The notes under the pieces are model-generated. The model had not been told where the DNA came from and searched no databases. It saw nothing but the letters and a program-made list of their open reading frames with translations. A DNA stretch of 57,975 bases. Source: Bacteroidales bacterium. GTDB taxonomy: Bacteria > Bacteroidota > Bacteroidia > Bacteroidales > Prolixibacteraceae. Below are positions 7,739 to 16,124 of this stretch, piece by piece. Location of the stretch: the NCBI GenBank assembly GCA_031285325.1, contig JAITWJ010000090.1, positions 1-57,975 of the forward strand, in the 5' to 3' direction. The translations under genes were made by a program, and so were the position numbers. Position 1 is the stretch's first letter. Each line of letters starts with the position of its first letter.

Positions 7739-7795
7739 ACCTCTAAATCCCATAAAGGGGACTTTCCTACCTCCTCTTTTAAAGAGGCAGGGGTA
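7739..7795 (+). repeat. GC-rich intergenic repeat (CCCTAAAGGGGACTT-type), copy 1
   Basis: The stretch reads CTCTAAATCCCATAAAGGGG and then ACTTTCC, a gap, CTTTTAAAGAGG and CAGGGG. It is a diverged copy of the repeat at 49621-49688 and, in reverse, 57875-57945. A truncated copy is at 33637-33660. It lies just upstream of proC. Confidence 0.55.
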
Positions 7796-7821
7796 TTTAT
7801 TTTCTAATTAATAACTGACGA

Positions 7822-7935
7822 TTAAACATTAAGGTTTACCACAGCAAAACTGTTTACAAGGTTTACAAAGTCTTCGCAAAACTGGAAGTGCTCGTTGTTG
7901 CGAAAACGGCTAATATATATTTTTCCTATTTTCAT
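7822..7935 (-). pseudogene. Short reading frame, probable DUF6261-type remnant
   Basis: A 37-codon frame starts MKIGKIYISRFRNNEHFQF and ends VNLNV before TAA. The RFRNNEHFQF stretch looks like the N-terminus of a Bacteroidota-specific family of about 230 residues that I know as DUF6261. That assignment is from memory and uncertain. If right, this is the first sixth of such a gene left in the leader of the pro operon. It could instead be a short leader peptide, but it is not rich in proline, arginine or histidine codons. The remaining gap 7936-8257 holds a possible promoter and nothing else recognisable. Confidence 0.4.
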
Positions 7936-8044
7936 GCTTTTGTTTTTAAATTGTTTAATACCGAATTAATGTTTCGAAAGTACCGCAAGTACCACACTGC
8001 GGGTGGAGGGTGGTTTGTTATGTGTACCGGTATTCATTCTGACG

Positions 8045-8076
8045 CTAAGGTATGTTAAAAATAATTGAACGGCAAA
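8045..8076 (-). promoter_or_regulatory. Putative promoter for leftward transcription into the pro operon
   Basis: On the minus strand TTTG (8076-8073), a 20-base spacer and TACCTTAG (8052-8045) match the Bacteroidota promoter with one deviation in the -7 box. It points towards the short remnant frame and proC, with a leader of about 310 bases. Confidence 0.45.
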
Positions 8077-8257
8077 ATTCAAGATATGTTTTGTGCTTCG
8101 CACTACTGTAAAAGGGTTTTTATGATGCAAATTCTAAAATTAAACAAACTACAAGTCAAGAATAATTAATATTTTACAGAACAAAAATAATAATATAACA
8201 GATTTATTTTTTTATTAATTTTGAAATTCGTAAACATTTCAATAAATAACAACGCAT

Positions 8258-9241
8258 TTGGAAAAACAAATTTACCTTGAAGGAGTTGATCCGCTTGAGT
8301 TCTACGGAATCAATAACACGAAGATAAACCTTATTAAAAAACTGTTTCCCAGGATAAACATTGCAGCTCGCGGCCAGTCGCTTTTTGTTCAGGGCGAGGA
8401 AAAGGAAATCGAGTTGTTCGAAAAAAAAATTATTATTATGCTCGGCCATTTTGTTCAGTTTAATATTCTAACTGAAGAAACCATATTTGAAATAATAGAA
8501 TCGGGAGTTTCATCGTTAGAAGACGATGTAGTAACCGGCGAATCCGACATAATTGTTTTCGGTAATTCGGGTAAACCGGTGCGTGCCCGCACACCAAACC
8601 AGCGCTGTCTGGTGGACGAAAGTTTTGAGAATGACCTTATTTTTGCGATAGGCCCCGCCGGAACAGGAAAAACATATACGGCCATTGCATTAGCAGTGAG
8701 GGCACTGAAAAACAAGGAAATAAAGAAAATAATACTAAGCCGTCCGGCAGTAGAAGCAGGTGAGAATCTTGGGTTTTTACCGGGTGACCTGAAAGAAAAG
8801 ATCGACCCTTATTTGCAGCCTCTATACGACGCGCTACAGGATATGATTCACCCAAAAAAGTTAGAAGAGTTTATGAAAGACGGTGTAATACAGATTGCAC
8901 CATTGGCTTTTATGCGTGGAAGAACATTGAGCAACGCCTATGTTATACTTGATGAAGCACAAAATACCACAATAAACCAGTTAAAAATGTTCCTTACTCG
9001 TATGGGACACAACACCAAATTTATTGTTACCGGCGATGTAACACAAATAGACCTACCGCAAAAAAGCCAGTCGGGGCTTCTACATGCACTGAAAATACTG
9101 AAAAAGATAAAATCTATCTCTATCGTACAGTTCAACAAAAAAGATATTGTGCGGCACCCTTTGGTTCGCGATATTGTTGAAGCCTACGAGAAACATACAG
9201 AGGCAAAAATAGCCGGAAGGGCTATTCAAAAAAATGAATAA
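8258..9241 (+). CDS. phoH: PhoH family ATPase
   Basis: This 327-residue protein is a PhoH-type P-loop NTPase. Walker A is GPAGTGKT (132-139) and Walker B is VILDEAQN (229-236), with LSRPAVEAGENLGFLPGD between them. The first 70 residues form the small KH-like N-terminal region seen in PhoH/YbeZ proteins. The family is linked to RNA metabolism and phosphate stress, but its exact role is unsettled. The start is a TTG; the in-frame TAA at 8243-8245 and the family-like N-terminus leave no better choice. The neighbour downstream is purC. Confidence 0.92.
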   Translation: MEKQIYLEGVDPLEFYGINNTKINLIKKLFPRINIAARGQSLFVQGEEKEIELFEKKIIIMLGHFVQFNILTEETIFEIIESGVSSLEDDVVTGESDIIVFGNSGKPVRARTPNQRCLVDESFENDLIFAIGPAGTGKTYTAIALAVRALKNKEIKKIILSRPAVEAGENLGFLPGDLKEKIDPYLQPLYDALQDMIHPKKLEEFMKDGVIQIAPLAFMRGRTLSNAYVILDEAQNTTINQLKMFLTRMGHNTKFIVTGDVTQIDLPQKSQSGLLHALKILKKIKSISIVQFNKKDIVRHPLVRDIVEAYEKHTEAKIAGRAIQKNE

Positions 9242-9356
9242 GAGAAATAAACGTATGAATTACATTACTGTTAACTTAAGAAGAACCGATAAAAACATAT
9301 TTTGCAGGCAAATATCAATAATATATCAGTAACCAAACAAAAACAAACATAATATT

Positions 9357-10316
9357 ATGAGTAACACATTAGTAAAGACAAATTTTAGCTTTCCGGGGCA
9401 AATCGATGTTTATCACGGAAAAGTTCGAGATGTATATAACATTAACAACGATTTGCTGGTAATGGTAGTTTCCGACCGCATTTCGGCATTCGATGTTGTA
9501 CTTCCTAAAGGAATTCCATATAAAGGTCAGGTTTTGAACCAAATTGCCGATAAATTCCTTGACGACACTGCCAACATAGTGCCTAATTGGAAGATTGCTT
9601 CGCCCGATCCTAATGTTATGATAGGACACATGTGCGAGCCGTTTAAGGTTGAAATGGTTATCCGCGGTTACCTTACCGGTCACGCCTGGCGCGAATACAG
9701 TTCAGGAAAAAGAACTCTGTGTGGCGTACCTATGCCCGAAGGGATGAAAGAAAACCAGAAATTTCCGGAACCTATTGTTACACCTACAACAAAAGCTGCC
9801 GAAGGACACGATGAAGATATCTCGCGTGATGAAATTATGAACAGTGGGCTTGTTTACAGGCCCGAATACAAAATGATTGAAAAATATACTCGCCAACTTT
9901 TTCAGCGCGGTACCGAAATTGCTGCTAAAATGGGATTGATTTTAGTTGATACAAAGTATGAATTCGGAAAAAAAGACGGCCGTATCTATCTAATCGACGA
10001 AATACATACACCCGATTCTTCGCGCTACTTTTATGTCGATGGATATGAAGAAAGGCTTGCTAAAAATGAACCACAGAAACAACTTTCAAAAGAATTTGTG
10101 CGTCAGTGGCTTATTGAAAATGGATTCCAGGGGAAAGAAGGGCAAACAGTTCCGGAAATGTCTGAAGAATTTGTGGACTCGGTTTCCGACCGCTATATCG
10201 AACTTTACGAAAATATTACCGGCAACATATTCCAAAAATCTGATGTTACTAATGTCGGAGCCCGTATTGAAAATGCAGTAAATGAATTTTTCAAGAAAAA
10301 TAAAAGAACAAAGTAA
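9357..10316 (+). CDS. purC: Phosphoribosylaminoimidazole-succinocarboxamide synthase (purine synthesis)
   Basis: This 319-residue protein is SAICAR synthase of the longer type. It joins CAIR and aspartate with ATP in purine synthesis. Typical stretches are [11 protein letters not shown] near the N-terminus, [50 protein letters not shown] and [13 protein letters not shown]. It lies 115 bases downstream of phoH in the same direction. No promoter of the consensus type is obvious in the gap. Confidence 0.96.
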   Translation: MSNTLVKTNFSFPGQIDVYHGKVRDVYNINNDLLVMVVSDRISAFDVVLPKGIPYKGQVLNQIADKFLDDTANIVPNWKIASPDPNVMIGHMCEPFKVEMVIRGYLTGHAWREYSSGKRTLCGVPMPEGMKENQKFPEPIVTPTTKAAEGHDEDISRDEIMNSGLVYRPEYKMIEKYTRQLFQRGTEIAAKMGLILVDTKYEFGKKDGRIYLIDEIHTPDSSRYFYVDGYEERLAKNEPQKQLSKEFVRQWLIENGFQGKEGQTVPEMSEEFVDSVSDRYIELYENITGNIFQKSDVTNVGARIENAVNEFFKKNKRTK

Positions 10317-10354
10317 AATTGATTATTTAATATAAAATCACTAATTCAATAAAA

Positions 10355-10651
10355 ATGAACGATCAGCAACAACCACAAATACCTCCTCCAAATTATTTGG
10401 TATGGGCAATTATAGCAACTGTTTTATGTTGTTTACCATTTGGAATTGTTTCTATTGTATTCGCAGCACAGGTAAATTCAAAATGGGCTGCCGGCGATTT
10501 TACCGGTGCACAAATTTCCAGTAAAAATGCCAAAACATGGGCGTGGGTTTCTTTTGGGGCAGGTTTATTATTTGCAATTGCATATCTAATAATTGTATTT
10601 ATTATTGGTATTGGATTTGCAGATATAGGACTTGATTCTTTTGATGTTTAA
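10355..10651 (+). CDS. CD225/dispanin family small membrane protein
   Basis: This 98-residue protein starts with a short proline- and glutamine-rich tail (MNDQQQPQIPPPN) and has two membrane segments at about 14-37 and 67-90. The sequence YLVWAIIATVLCCLPFGIVS and then VFAAQVNSKWAAGDF.GA is the CD225 pattern. Bacterial members are of unknown function. The gene is followed after 6 bases by a DUF2752 gene, a pairing that suggests the two work together in the membrane. Confidence 0.8.
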   Translation: MNDQQQPQIPPPNYLVWAIIATVLCCLPFGIVSIVFAAQVNSKWAAGDFTGAQISSKNAKTWAWVSFGAGLLFAIAYLIIVFIIGIGFADIGLDSFDV

Positions 10652-10657
10652 CAATTT

Positions 10658-11056
10658 ATGAAAATACTTTTAAGAACAGGACTGCTGACTGTAACTGTTA
10701 CGCTGGCAGTTCTGTTTTTTGTGTTGGACCCGAGTGAGTATGTAATTTTCCCACGTTGCCCGTTTAATATTTTAACCGGATATTATTGCCCTGGGTGTGG
10801 CTCTCAAAGGGCAATCCATAGTCTTTTGCATTTAAATTTTACCGGTGTTGCAGGAAATAATTTTTTATTAATTCCCGCTGTGGCTTTAATTATTTATAGT
10901 TATACATATTCTTTTATTAATCGTTTTTTCGGATTGAAACTTCCCAATATTTTTTACATGAAAAACATGCCGTGGGTAATTTTTTTTGTAATTGGTATTT
11001 TTGGTATTTTACGTAATCTGCCGTATTACCCTTTTTTACTTTTAGCGCCAAATTAA
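10658..11056 (+). CDS. DUF2752 domain membrane protein
   Basis: This 132-residue protein has the DUF2752 signature: a first membrane segment (about 5-23), then FPRCPFNILTGYYCPGCGSQ with paired cysteines and RAIHSLLHLN, and two further membrane segments. The CPGCG motif suggests metal or thiol chemistry, but no function is established. It is in an apparent two-gene operon with the CD225 protein. It ends 15 bases before the end of the convergent SpoIID-type gene. Confidence 0.8.
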   Translation: MKILLRTGLLTVTVTLAVLFFVLDPSEYVIFPRCPFNILTGYYCPGCGSQRAIHSLLHLNFTGVAGNNFLLIPAVALIIYSYTYSFINRFFGLKLPNIFYMKNMPWVIFFVIGIFGILRNLPYYPFLLLAPN

Positions 11057-11071
11057 AAATTATAACGGCAA

Positions 11072-12409
11072 TTAGTAATATTTTTTCAATTCGGCGCCTT
11101 TAAAATAATGGTTCAGGATTTCTATGTAAAAATACCCTTTTTCGCTCATAACCGCTGCCCCCATTTGGCAAAGGCCAACTCCGTGCCCCCAGCCTGCGCC
11201 TGTAAACACAAACTTTTGCGGTATTCCATTTTCAATTTCCAAATAATCAATAACAAAAGCAGAGCTATACAAATGCGATTTTGAAAGCCATTTCCTAATT
11301 TCGAGTTCTTTCCCAATAACGAGCGTTTTTTTTGTTCCTGTAATTTTCAGTTTGCTTAATCGCCCCGAAACACCACGTTCAACAGGTTCCATATTTATTA
11401 TTTCACCAAAATCAATACCCGAACGGGTTTTCAATAATCCTGCAATTTCGTTTTGTGAATATTCAATTTTCCAGCGGAAAAAATCGGTAGTAGTTTGATC
11501 GAATTTTGGAAGTACCTGTTCCAGAATGTTTTTATCGGCAGTATTACAAAATGCCGGAGGTGAGTTTCGTATCCAATTTTCGGCATTGGCTTCATTTCTT
11601 AAATCGAAGTTTGAATTTGTGCTAATGTCGTTATTGTCGATTACTTTTGTAAGATAATCATGTTTTACAGGTTCCCATACATTTTCAAAACTCTCAGTAA
11701 TTCCACCACAACATTTCGAATAACGGGCATCGCATATTTTTTCATCAAACATTAGTACTTCGCCAAAAGTTTCTTCAACAGCTTGTGTTGTTTTACCTGT
11801 TTGCATTTTGGCAACTCCCTGGTAACGCTGGCAATGGTCGTCGGCGCACACATCGAAATTATTATGGTCTTCGCGATTGTACCAACGGATAATTTGCTCT
11901 TCAGTTTCGCAGCAATTTTGATATATGTTACCATCGGTTTGTAACGATTTTGTTTTTTCGATTTGCGCCAGCAGCCAACTCCGCGAAATTACGGCATGGG
12001 CTTTAAGTAAGCTCAACGAACTGGTTTCGCTCATTTCCGAAGAAATTACGCTTTTCAGGTATTCTTCCAGGTCGATAAGGTTTATTGCCCTTACTTTACC
12101 GTTTTCGGGAACCAGTTTTAAACTTCCTCTGAATCGTTGGTTTTCTTGTTGTTCCCAATGGAAATTAACGCCAATGGTTACATTTTTAAGTTCAAAAAAC
12201 GAATTGTTGCCAATAGGTGAAATATGTATTGAACCTGCTTTTTTCTCAGACCCTACTTTATTTTTAATTACAATTTGATTGTTTTGCAATATTGCACGGA
12301 ACTCGCCGCCGTAGAAAGGTGTATTGTTGTATTCAAACGATCCGGCAAGAATAAATTGAAGCTCTTCGCATGCAAGTATTCCTACTTCTATTTTGGGTTG
12401 TGTTTTCAT
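11072..12409 (-). CDS. SpoIID/LytB-domain protein
   Basis: This 445-residue protein contains a SpoIID domain, recognised by YLKSVISSEMSETSSLSLLK (about residues 117-136), AHAVISRSWLLAQI and the C-terminal FTGAGWGHGVGLCQMGA. SpoIID itself is a lytic transglycosylase of Gram-positive spore formers; LytB acts as an amidase enhancer. In Bacteroidota such proteins probably act on peptidoglycan or on remodelled glycans, but this is inferred. No signal peptide is visible with this start. It is co-transcribed with the DUF4922 gene (4-base gap). Confidence 0.8.
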   Translation of the reverse strand: MKTQPKIEVGILACEELQFILAGSFEYNNTPFYGGEFRAILQNNQIVIKNKVGSEKKAGSIHISPIGNNSFFELKNVTIGVNFHWEQQENQRFRGSLKLVPENGKVRAINLIDLEEYLKSVISSEMSETSSLSLLKAHAVISRSWLLAQIEKTKSLQTDGNIYQNCCETEEQIIRWYNREDHNNFDVCADDHCQRYQGVAKMQTGKTTQAVEETFGEVLMFDEKICDARYSKCCGGITESFENVWEPVKHDYLTKVIDNNDISTNSNFDLRNEANAENWIRNSPPAFCNTADKNILEQVLPKFDQTTTDFFRWKIEYSQNEIAGLLKTRSGIDFGEIINMEPVERGVSGRLSKLKITGTKKTLVIGKELEIRKWLSKSHLYSSAFVIDYLEIENGIPQKFVFTGAGWGHGVGLCQMGAAVMSEKGYFYIEILNHYFKGAELKKYY

Positions 12410-12413
12410 TGTA

Positions 12414-13445
12414 TTAGTTTACAGTAATGTTTTTTATTGACTGTACAAGGTTATTATATTTTTCAGAGCCGACAGTTACTTCATTATATATTTCAACAAT
12501 TTCTGTTTTTGTAATTTTATTGAAATCATCTTCGCGGGGTAAAATCAAAATACCTCCAAGTTCAACCGCTGCCGGCCCTATAATAATTTGTTCTTCTCCG
12601 GTTTTGAAAAAGTGCGATGGATGCTGTTTTTCTCTTGGGAAAATTATAATTTTCCATTCATTGTTAATGAAATTACAAATAATATTCATTTTGGGTTCAC
12701 TGTTTGTCTGGTTGCTCAGGCTATAATAAATATATTTAAAATTTTCAATAAGTTGATATTTGTCTGAAGAGAGCAGAATAACAACCTTTCGAAGATAATT
12801 ATTTGATGTGATAATTTTACAATTGTTTTTACAAAAAATTCCGGAAGAATTATCAATAATATTTTCAAACTCATTGTCGATAGGCAATAATCCTGTGTTT
12901 CCTGCCTGGAAATGAATATGATCTGGAGCAGAAGCGCCACATTGCGGACCATTGTAGAAAACGGTGAATCCGGGCAGATTTTGACTTAAGTCGAGCAAAT
13001 CGACAAGGTTTGGAAGTATTTCCTGAGGAGCGTGTTCAATACCCGATATTGTTAAATGTTTTTGAAAAATGGGGTACGGATTGGCAAGAACAAGATATTT
13101 ATTTTGAAACAAAATTCCTTTTTGATCGGGATGAAGATTTTTTACACATAAAAAACATGGGCGGCCGGCAATACTTTTTGCATCGGTTTTAGCTGCCGAC
13201 GAGCGTATTCGTTCAGGATTAAATTGAGCAATTATTTCGAGATGGTTAAAATAGAATGTTTTGGTTTTAAGCTGGTTTAATGCTTCATAATTCCGGGCCG
13301 CAGTTTCCCAAATATTTTTTTGCTGTTCTACAAGTGAAAGCGCTTGATTGTTCAGTGTGTCAACAGCGCCGAATTTTTCGAGTTCTTTTATTGATATTAT
13401 TTTTGTTTTCAATACTATATTTATCTTTTGTGAATTACGAAGCAA
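12414..13445 (-). CDS. DUF4922 protein with GalT/Ap4A-phosphorylase-like HIT motif
   Basis: This protein of up to 343 residues matches DUF4922 of Bacteroidota. It contains a CxxC (RPCFLC, 95-100), LANPYPIFQKHLTI and the HxHxQ motif DHIHFQAG (H176, H178, Q180). This is the nucleotidyl-transfer motif of the GalT/Ap4A phosphorylase branch of the HIT superfamily. It probably transfers or cleaves a nucleoside phosphate on a sugar or dinucleotide; the substrate is unknown. The start is uncertain: the frame opens with TTG at 13445 and a second TTG is at 13412, with no ATG before the conserved part. The downstream partner is the SpoIID-type gene. Confidence 0.75.
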   Translation of the reverse strand: MLRNSQKINIVLKTKIISIKELEKFGAVDTLNNQALSLVEQQKNIWETAARNYEALNQLKTKTFYFNHLEIIAQFNPERIRSSAAKTDAKSIAGRPCFLCVKNLHPDQKGILFQNKYLVLANPYPIFQKHLTISGIEHAPQEILPNLVDLLDLSQNLPGFTVFYNGPQCGASAPDHIHFQAGNTGLLPIDNEFENIIDNSSGIFCKNNCKIITSNNYLRKVVILLSSDKYQLIENFKYIYYSLSNQTNSEPKMNIICNFINNEWKIIIFPREKQHPSHFFKTGEEQIIIGPAAVELGGILILPREDDFNKITKTEIVEIYNEVTVGSEKYNNLVQSIKNITVN

Positions 13446-13464
13446 AGGTATATTGTAATTTTAG

Positions 13465-13530
13465 AAACTGTTTTGAATTTATCGGATATTTTTTTTTGAG
13501 CCACTGAACTGTTTCGTGGTAGTTTCTCAA
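13465..13530 (+). repeat. Solo left end of the AAACTGTTTTGAATTT element (element A)
   Basis: Positions 13465-13480 read AAACTGTTTTGAATTT. They are followed by TATCGGATATTTTTTTTTGA and then GAACTGTTTCGTGG. This matches about 60 bp of the left ends of elements C and D. No matching right end or tandem array is found before coaD, so this is a solo or truncated copy. The following 13531-13630 contains GCGAGCTTGCGAAGCC and AT-rich TGTCAA repeats, also like parts of C and D. Confidence 0.65.
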
Positions 13531-13638
13531 CTCTGAGAAAGTAGTTTTGCACCCGTTTGCGTAATTGCGAGCTTGCGAAGCCAATTGTCAACTGTCAATT
13601 ATCCATATTAACTGTCAATATAAAATTACCTTTGTTTT

Positions 13639-13668
13639 TTTGAATGCATAATTAAAGAATTACTTTTG
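13639..13668 (+). promoter_or_regulatory. Promoter of coaD
   Basis: TTTG (13639-13642), an 18-base spacer and TACTTTTG (13661-13668) match the Bacteroidota vegetative promoter. Transcription would start near 13675, a few bases before the coaD ATG at 13684. This supports that ATG over the upstream in-frame TTG. Confidence 0.65.
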
Positions 13669-13683
13669 AACAAAAGTTTCGAC

Positions 13684-14169
13684 ATGAAAAGAGTTGCAAT
13701 TTTTCCCGGGTCGTTCGATCCTTTTACAGTTGGGCACGAATCTATCGTGAAACGCGCCCTGCCAATATTCGACAGTATTATTATTATGATTGGATCTAAC
13801 GCCAACAAAAAGTCGTTCTTTACAGTCGAGAAACGGCAAAAATGGATTAGTCAGGTTTTTGAAAACGAAAACAAAGTCAGCATTGAAGTTTACGAAGGCC
13901 TCACTATCGACTTCTGCAAAGCCAAAGGAGCAAAATATATTCTGAGAGGTTTACGTACTTCGTCCGACTTCGAGTATGAACGTGCCATAGCTCAAGTCAA
14001 CAAAAAGATGTATCCCGACATTGAAACCGTTTTTTTGCTCACCCTGCCCGAGCACACTCCGGTAAATGCCTCTATTGTTCGAGATATTGTACTCAACGGA
14101 GGCGACGCAAGCATGTTCCTGCCCAAAGGACTTAATATGGATGAATTTAAAATTGAAAACATGAATTAA
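13684..14169 (+). CDS. coaD: Pantetheine-phosphate adenylyltransferase (coenzyme A synthesis)
   Basis: This 161-residue enzyme adenylylates 4'-phosphopantetheine to dephospho-CoA. It has the nucleotidyltransferase HxGH-type motif in FPGSFDPFTVGHESIVKRA, then GLRTSSDFEYERAIAQVN and the C-terminal TPVNASIVRDIV. The ATG at 13684 is chosen; an in-frame TTG 18 bases earlier would fall at or before the predicted transcription start. The gene is convergent with the NUDIX gene, 16 bases apart. Confidence 0.95.
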   Translation: MKRVAIFPGSFDPFTVGHESIVKRALPIFDSIIIMIGSNANKKSFFTVEKRQKWISQVFENENKVSIEVYEGLTIDFCKAKGAKYILRGLRTSSDFEYERAIAQVNKKMYPDIETVFLLTLPEHTPVNASIVRDIVLNGGDASMFLPKGLNMDEFKIENMN

Positions 14170-14185
14170 AACTCAGTACATGTGT

Positions 14186-14806
14186 TCAGGCGCGGTAAAG
14201 CGATATTATCTGTTTTATATTTTCGTGAGTGTTCTCCTCTACCAAATGCAACTCATCTCTGTCCAGCCAGCGTACTTCCGTAATTCCCTCATCCGACTGT
14301 GGAACCCCTAATCCGCTCCCTGAATATTTCATTTCGAACCATACGGTTTCCTTGAAAATATATTCTCCTAACAATTCCGTGTATGGCGATTTATAAATAT
14401 GATATGTCGAAAAAATATTTTTCACAATAGCCAAATCATTTATCCCGCATTCTTCCTCTACCTCACGTATAGCCGTGTTTTCAATAGTTTCGCCGGCATC
14501 GGCCTTCCCTTTTGGCAAATCCCATTTCTCATTCTTGAAAATAAAAAGCAGTTTGCCATTACGCAAAACAACACCGCCCGCTGCCTTAACAAACACAAAC
14601 AACGATTGAAAAAAAAGGAAAAACGACTGCGGATCAGTATGCACAAGAACAATCTCGCACGAGCTGCCCCCGAAAAAACGTTCAAACAACTTTTCAAGAT
14701 CATTCCTCAAAAAACCTTCAACAAAAACCGGACGTGTTTTAAATAATGTTATATTATGCAGATGGGTTATAACTATCAACTTTTCGTTGAAAAAAACTTT
14801 ATACAT
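14186..14806 (-). CDS. NUDIX hydrolase
   Basis: This 206-residue protein has a perfect NUDIX box, G100 to I122 (GKADAGE, seven residues, REVEEECGI). Such enzymes hydrolyse nucleoside diphosphates linked to another moiety, using Mg2+. The N-terminal 70 residues form a separate region (MYKVFFNEKLIVITHL and so on) found in Bacteroidota homologues. The substrate is unknown. The gene is divergent from pyrE, with 29 bases between the start codons, so their promoters must overlap or lie in coding sequence. Confidence 0.9.
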   Translation of the reverse strand: MYKVFFNEKLIVITHLHNITLFKTRPVFVEGFLRNDLEKLFERFFGGSSCEIVLVHTDPQSFFLFFQSLFVFVKAAGGVVLRNGKLLFIFKNEKWDLPKGKADAGETIENTAIREVEEECGINDLAIVKNIFSTYHIYKSPYTELLGEYIFKETVWFEMKYSGSGLGVPQSDEGITEVRWLDRDELHLVEENTHENIKQIISLYRA

Positions 14807-14835
14807 TTACCTTTAATTATAAGTTTGGTAAAGTT

Positions 14836-15474
14836 ATGGAATTAGAAACAATTCAAACAGAAGTCGCTAAAAAATTACTTGAAATAGGAATAATAAAAAT
14901 TCAACCCGACACACCTTTTACTTGGGCATCAGGATGGAAGTCGCCCATTTACTGCGACAACCGTAAAATACTGTCGTATCCGGAAACAAGAAAGTTTATA
15001 TGCAACAAGTTTGTTGAATTAGTAAGCAAAAAATATCCCGAAGCAGGCGTTGTTGCCGGTGTTGCCACAGGAGCTATTGCTCACGGTGTTCTGGTTGCCG
15101 ATAAATTAGAACTTCCGTTTGTTTACGTTCGTTCGTCACCAAAAGGGCACGGTCTCGAAAATATGATTGAAGGCGATTTAAAACCCGGGCAAAAAGTAAT
15201 TATTATTGAAGATCTCGTTTCTACCGGCATAAGCAGCCTGAAAGCCGTTGAAGCCGTTAATACTTTTGGTGGTGAAGTAATTGGAATGGCAGCAATTTTC
15301 AGTTATAATTTTCAGAAAGCTAAAGAAAACTTCACAAAAGCCAAAATCGAACTTACAACATTGAGCCATTATCAGGTTTTAATTGAATTAGCACTTGAAA
15401 TGGGTAAAATTTCGCAGAAACAGGTCGATTCGCTTATGAAATGGAGAATAGACCCTGAAAACTGGGGAAGATAA
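14836..15474 (+). CDS. pyrE: Orotate phosphoribosyltransferase (pyrimidine synthesis)
   Basis: This 212-residue enzyme forms orotidine monophosphate from orotate and PRPP. The PRPP-binding motif is VIIIEDLVSTGISSLKAVEA. TPFTWASGWKSPIYCDNR at the N-terminus and FVYVRSSPKGHG are typical of PyrE. Length is normal. It starts 29 bases from the divergent NUDIX gene. A small palindrome is found 25 bases after the stop codon. Confidence 0.96.
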   Translation: MELETIQTEVAKKLLEIGIIKIQPDTPFTWASGWKSPIYCDNRKILSYPETRKFICNKFVELVSKKYPEAGVVAGVATGAIAHGVLVADKLELPFVYVRSSPKGHGLENMIEGDLKPGQKVIIIEDLVSTGISSLKAVEAVNTFGGEVIGMAAIFSYNFQKAKENFTKAKIELTTLSHYQVLIELALEMGKISQKQVDSLMKWRIDPENWGR

Positions 15475-15499
15475 CATAAATAATTCAGATTGTTTTGAG

Positions 15500-15512
15500 T
15501 TGCCGTCGGCAA
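15500..15512 (+). repeat. Single TTGC-type palindrome after pyrE
   Basis: TTGCCG-T-CGGCAA is a perfect 13-bp inverted repeat, with the outer TTGC/GCAA also seen in the palindromes of elements C and D and before priA. No T-run follows, so it is not a typical terminator. Confidence 0.45.
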
Positions 15513-15648
15513 TTACATGAATAAATCAGCACAGTGTCGGAAAACTGCTTAATATTGAATATACTTTCTCAGAAATAATTTATTACAGTACTTATTCGTG
15601 TAATTAATATCCAAAATCCATATATTTTTTACCATTAATTTTTGAAAT

Positions 15649-16098
15649 ATGAGCCTAAATAAATATGTAAGTCAGGTAAAGACAATACCACACAACGAGC
15701 AGTTAGTTTTTAATTATCTTTCAAATTTTGAAAATCTTTCCACTTATTTTAACACAGGCTTAATTGAAAAAATAGCCCAGCATGTGCCACAGATAAAAAT
15801 CACTGATTTCCAATCAGACCGCGACTCTTGCAAATTAAATATTACAGGATTTGGTATTGCTGAGATAAGAATTGTTAACCGCGAACCTTTTAAAACAATA
15901 AAAGGAGAAAGTTCGGGAAGTGGGCCGCTTAATTTTACGTTCTGGATACAACTACTGCCTGTAGATTCGTTTACTACAAAAATCAGACTTACTCTTCATG
16001 CCGAACTGAATGTGATGATTAAAATGATAATAGGCAGTAAACTGGAGCAGGGAGTTAACCAACTGGCTGAAACTATATCAAAACTTCCTTACAAGTAG
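15649..16098 (+). CDS. SRPBCC-fold (polyketide cyclase-like) protein
   Basis: This 149-residue protein looks like a START/SRPBCC domain. It has an N-terminal strand and helix (VFNYLSNFENLSTYF), a beta-rich middle (CKLNITGFGIAEIRIVNREP) and a long C-terminal helix (LEQGVNQLAETISKLPY). Such domains bind hydrophobic ligands. The ligand and role are unknown. Its position between pyrE and birA gives no strong hint. Confidence 0.65.
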   Translation: MSLNKYVSQVKTIPHNEQLVFNYLSNFENLSTYFNTGLIEKIAQHVPQIKITDFQSDRDSCKLNITGFGIAEIRIVNREPFKTIKGESSGSGPLNFTFWIQLLPVDSFTTKIRLTLHAELNVMIKMIIGSKLEQGVNQLAETISKLPYK

Positions 16099-16124
16099 CG
16101 GGATATATACCTGACAACAACAAT

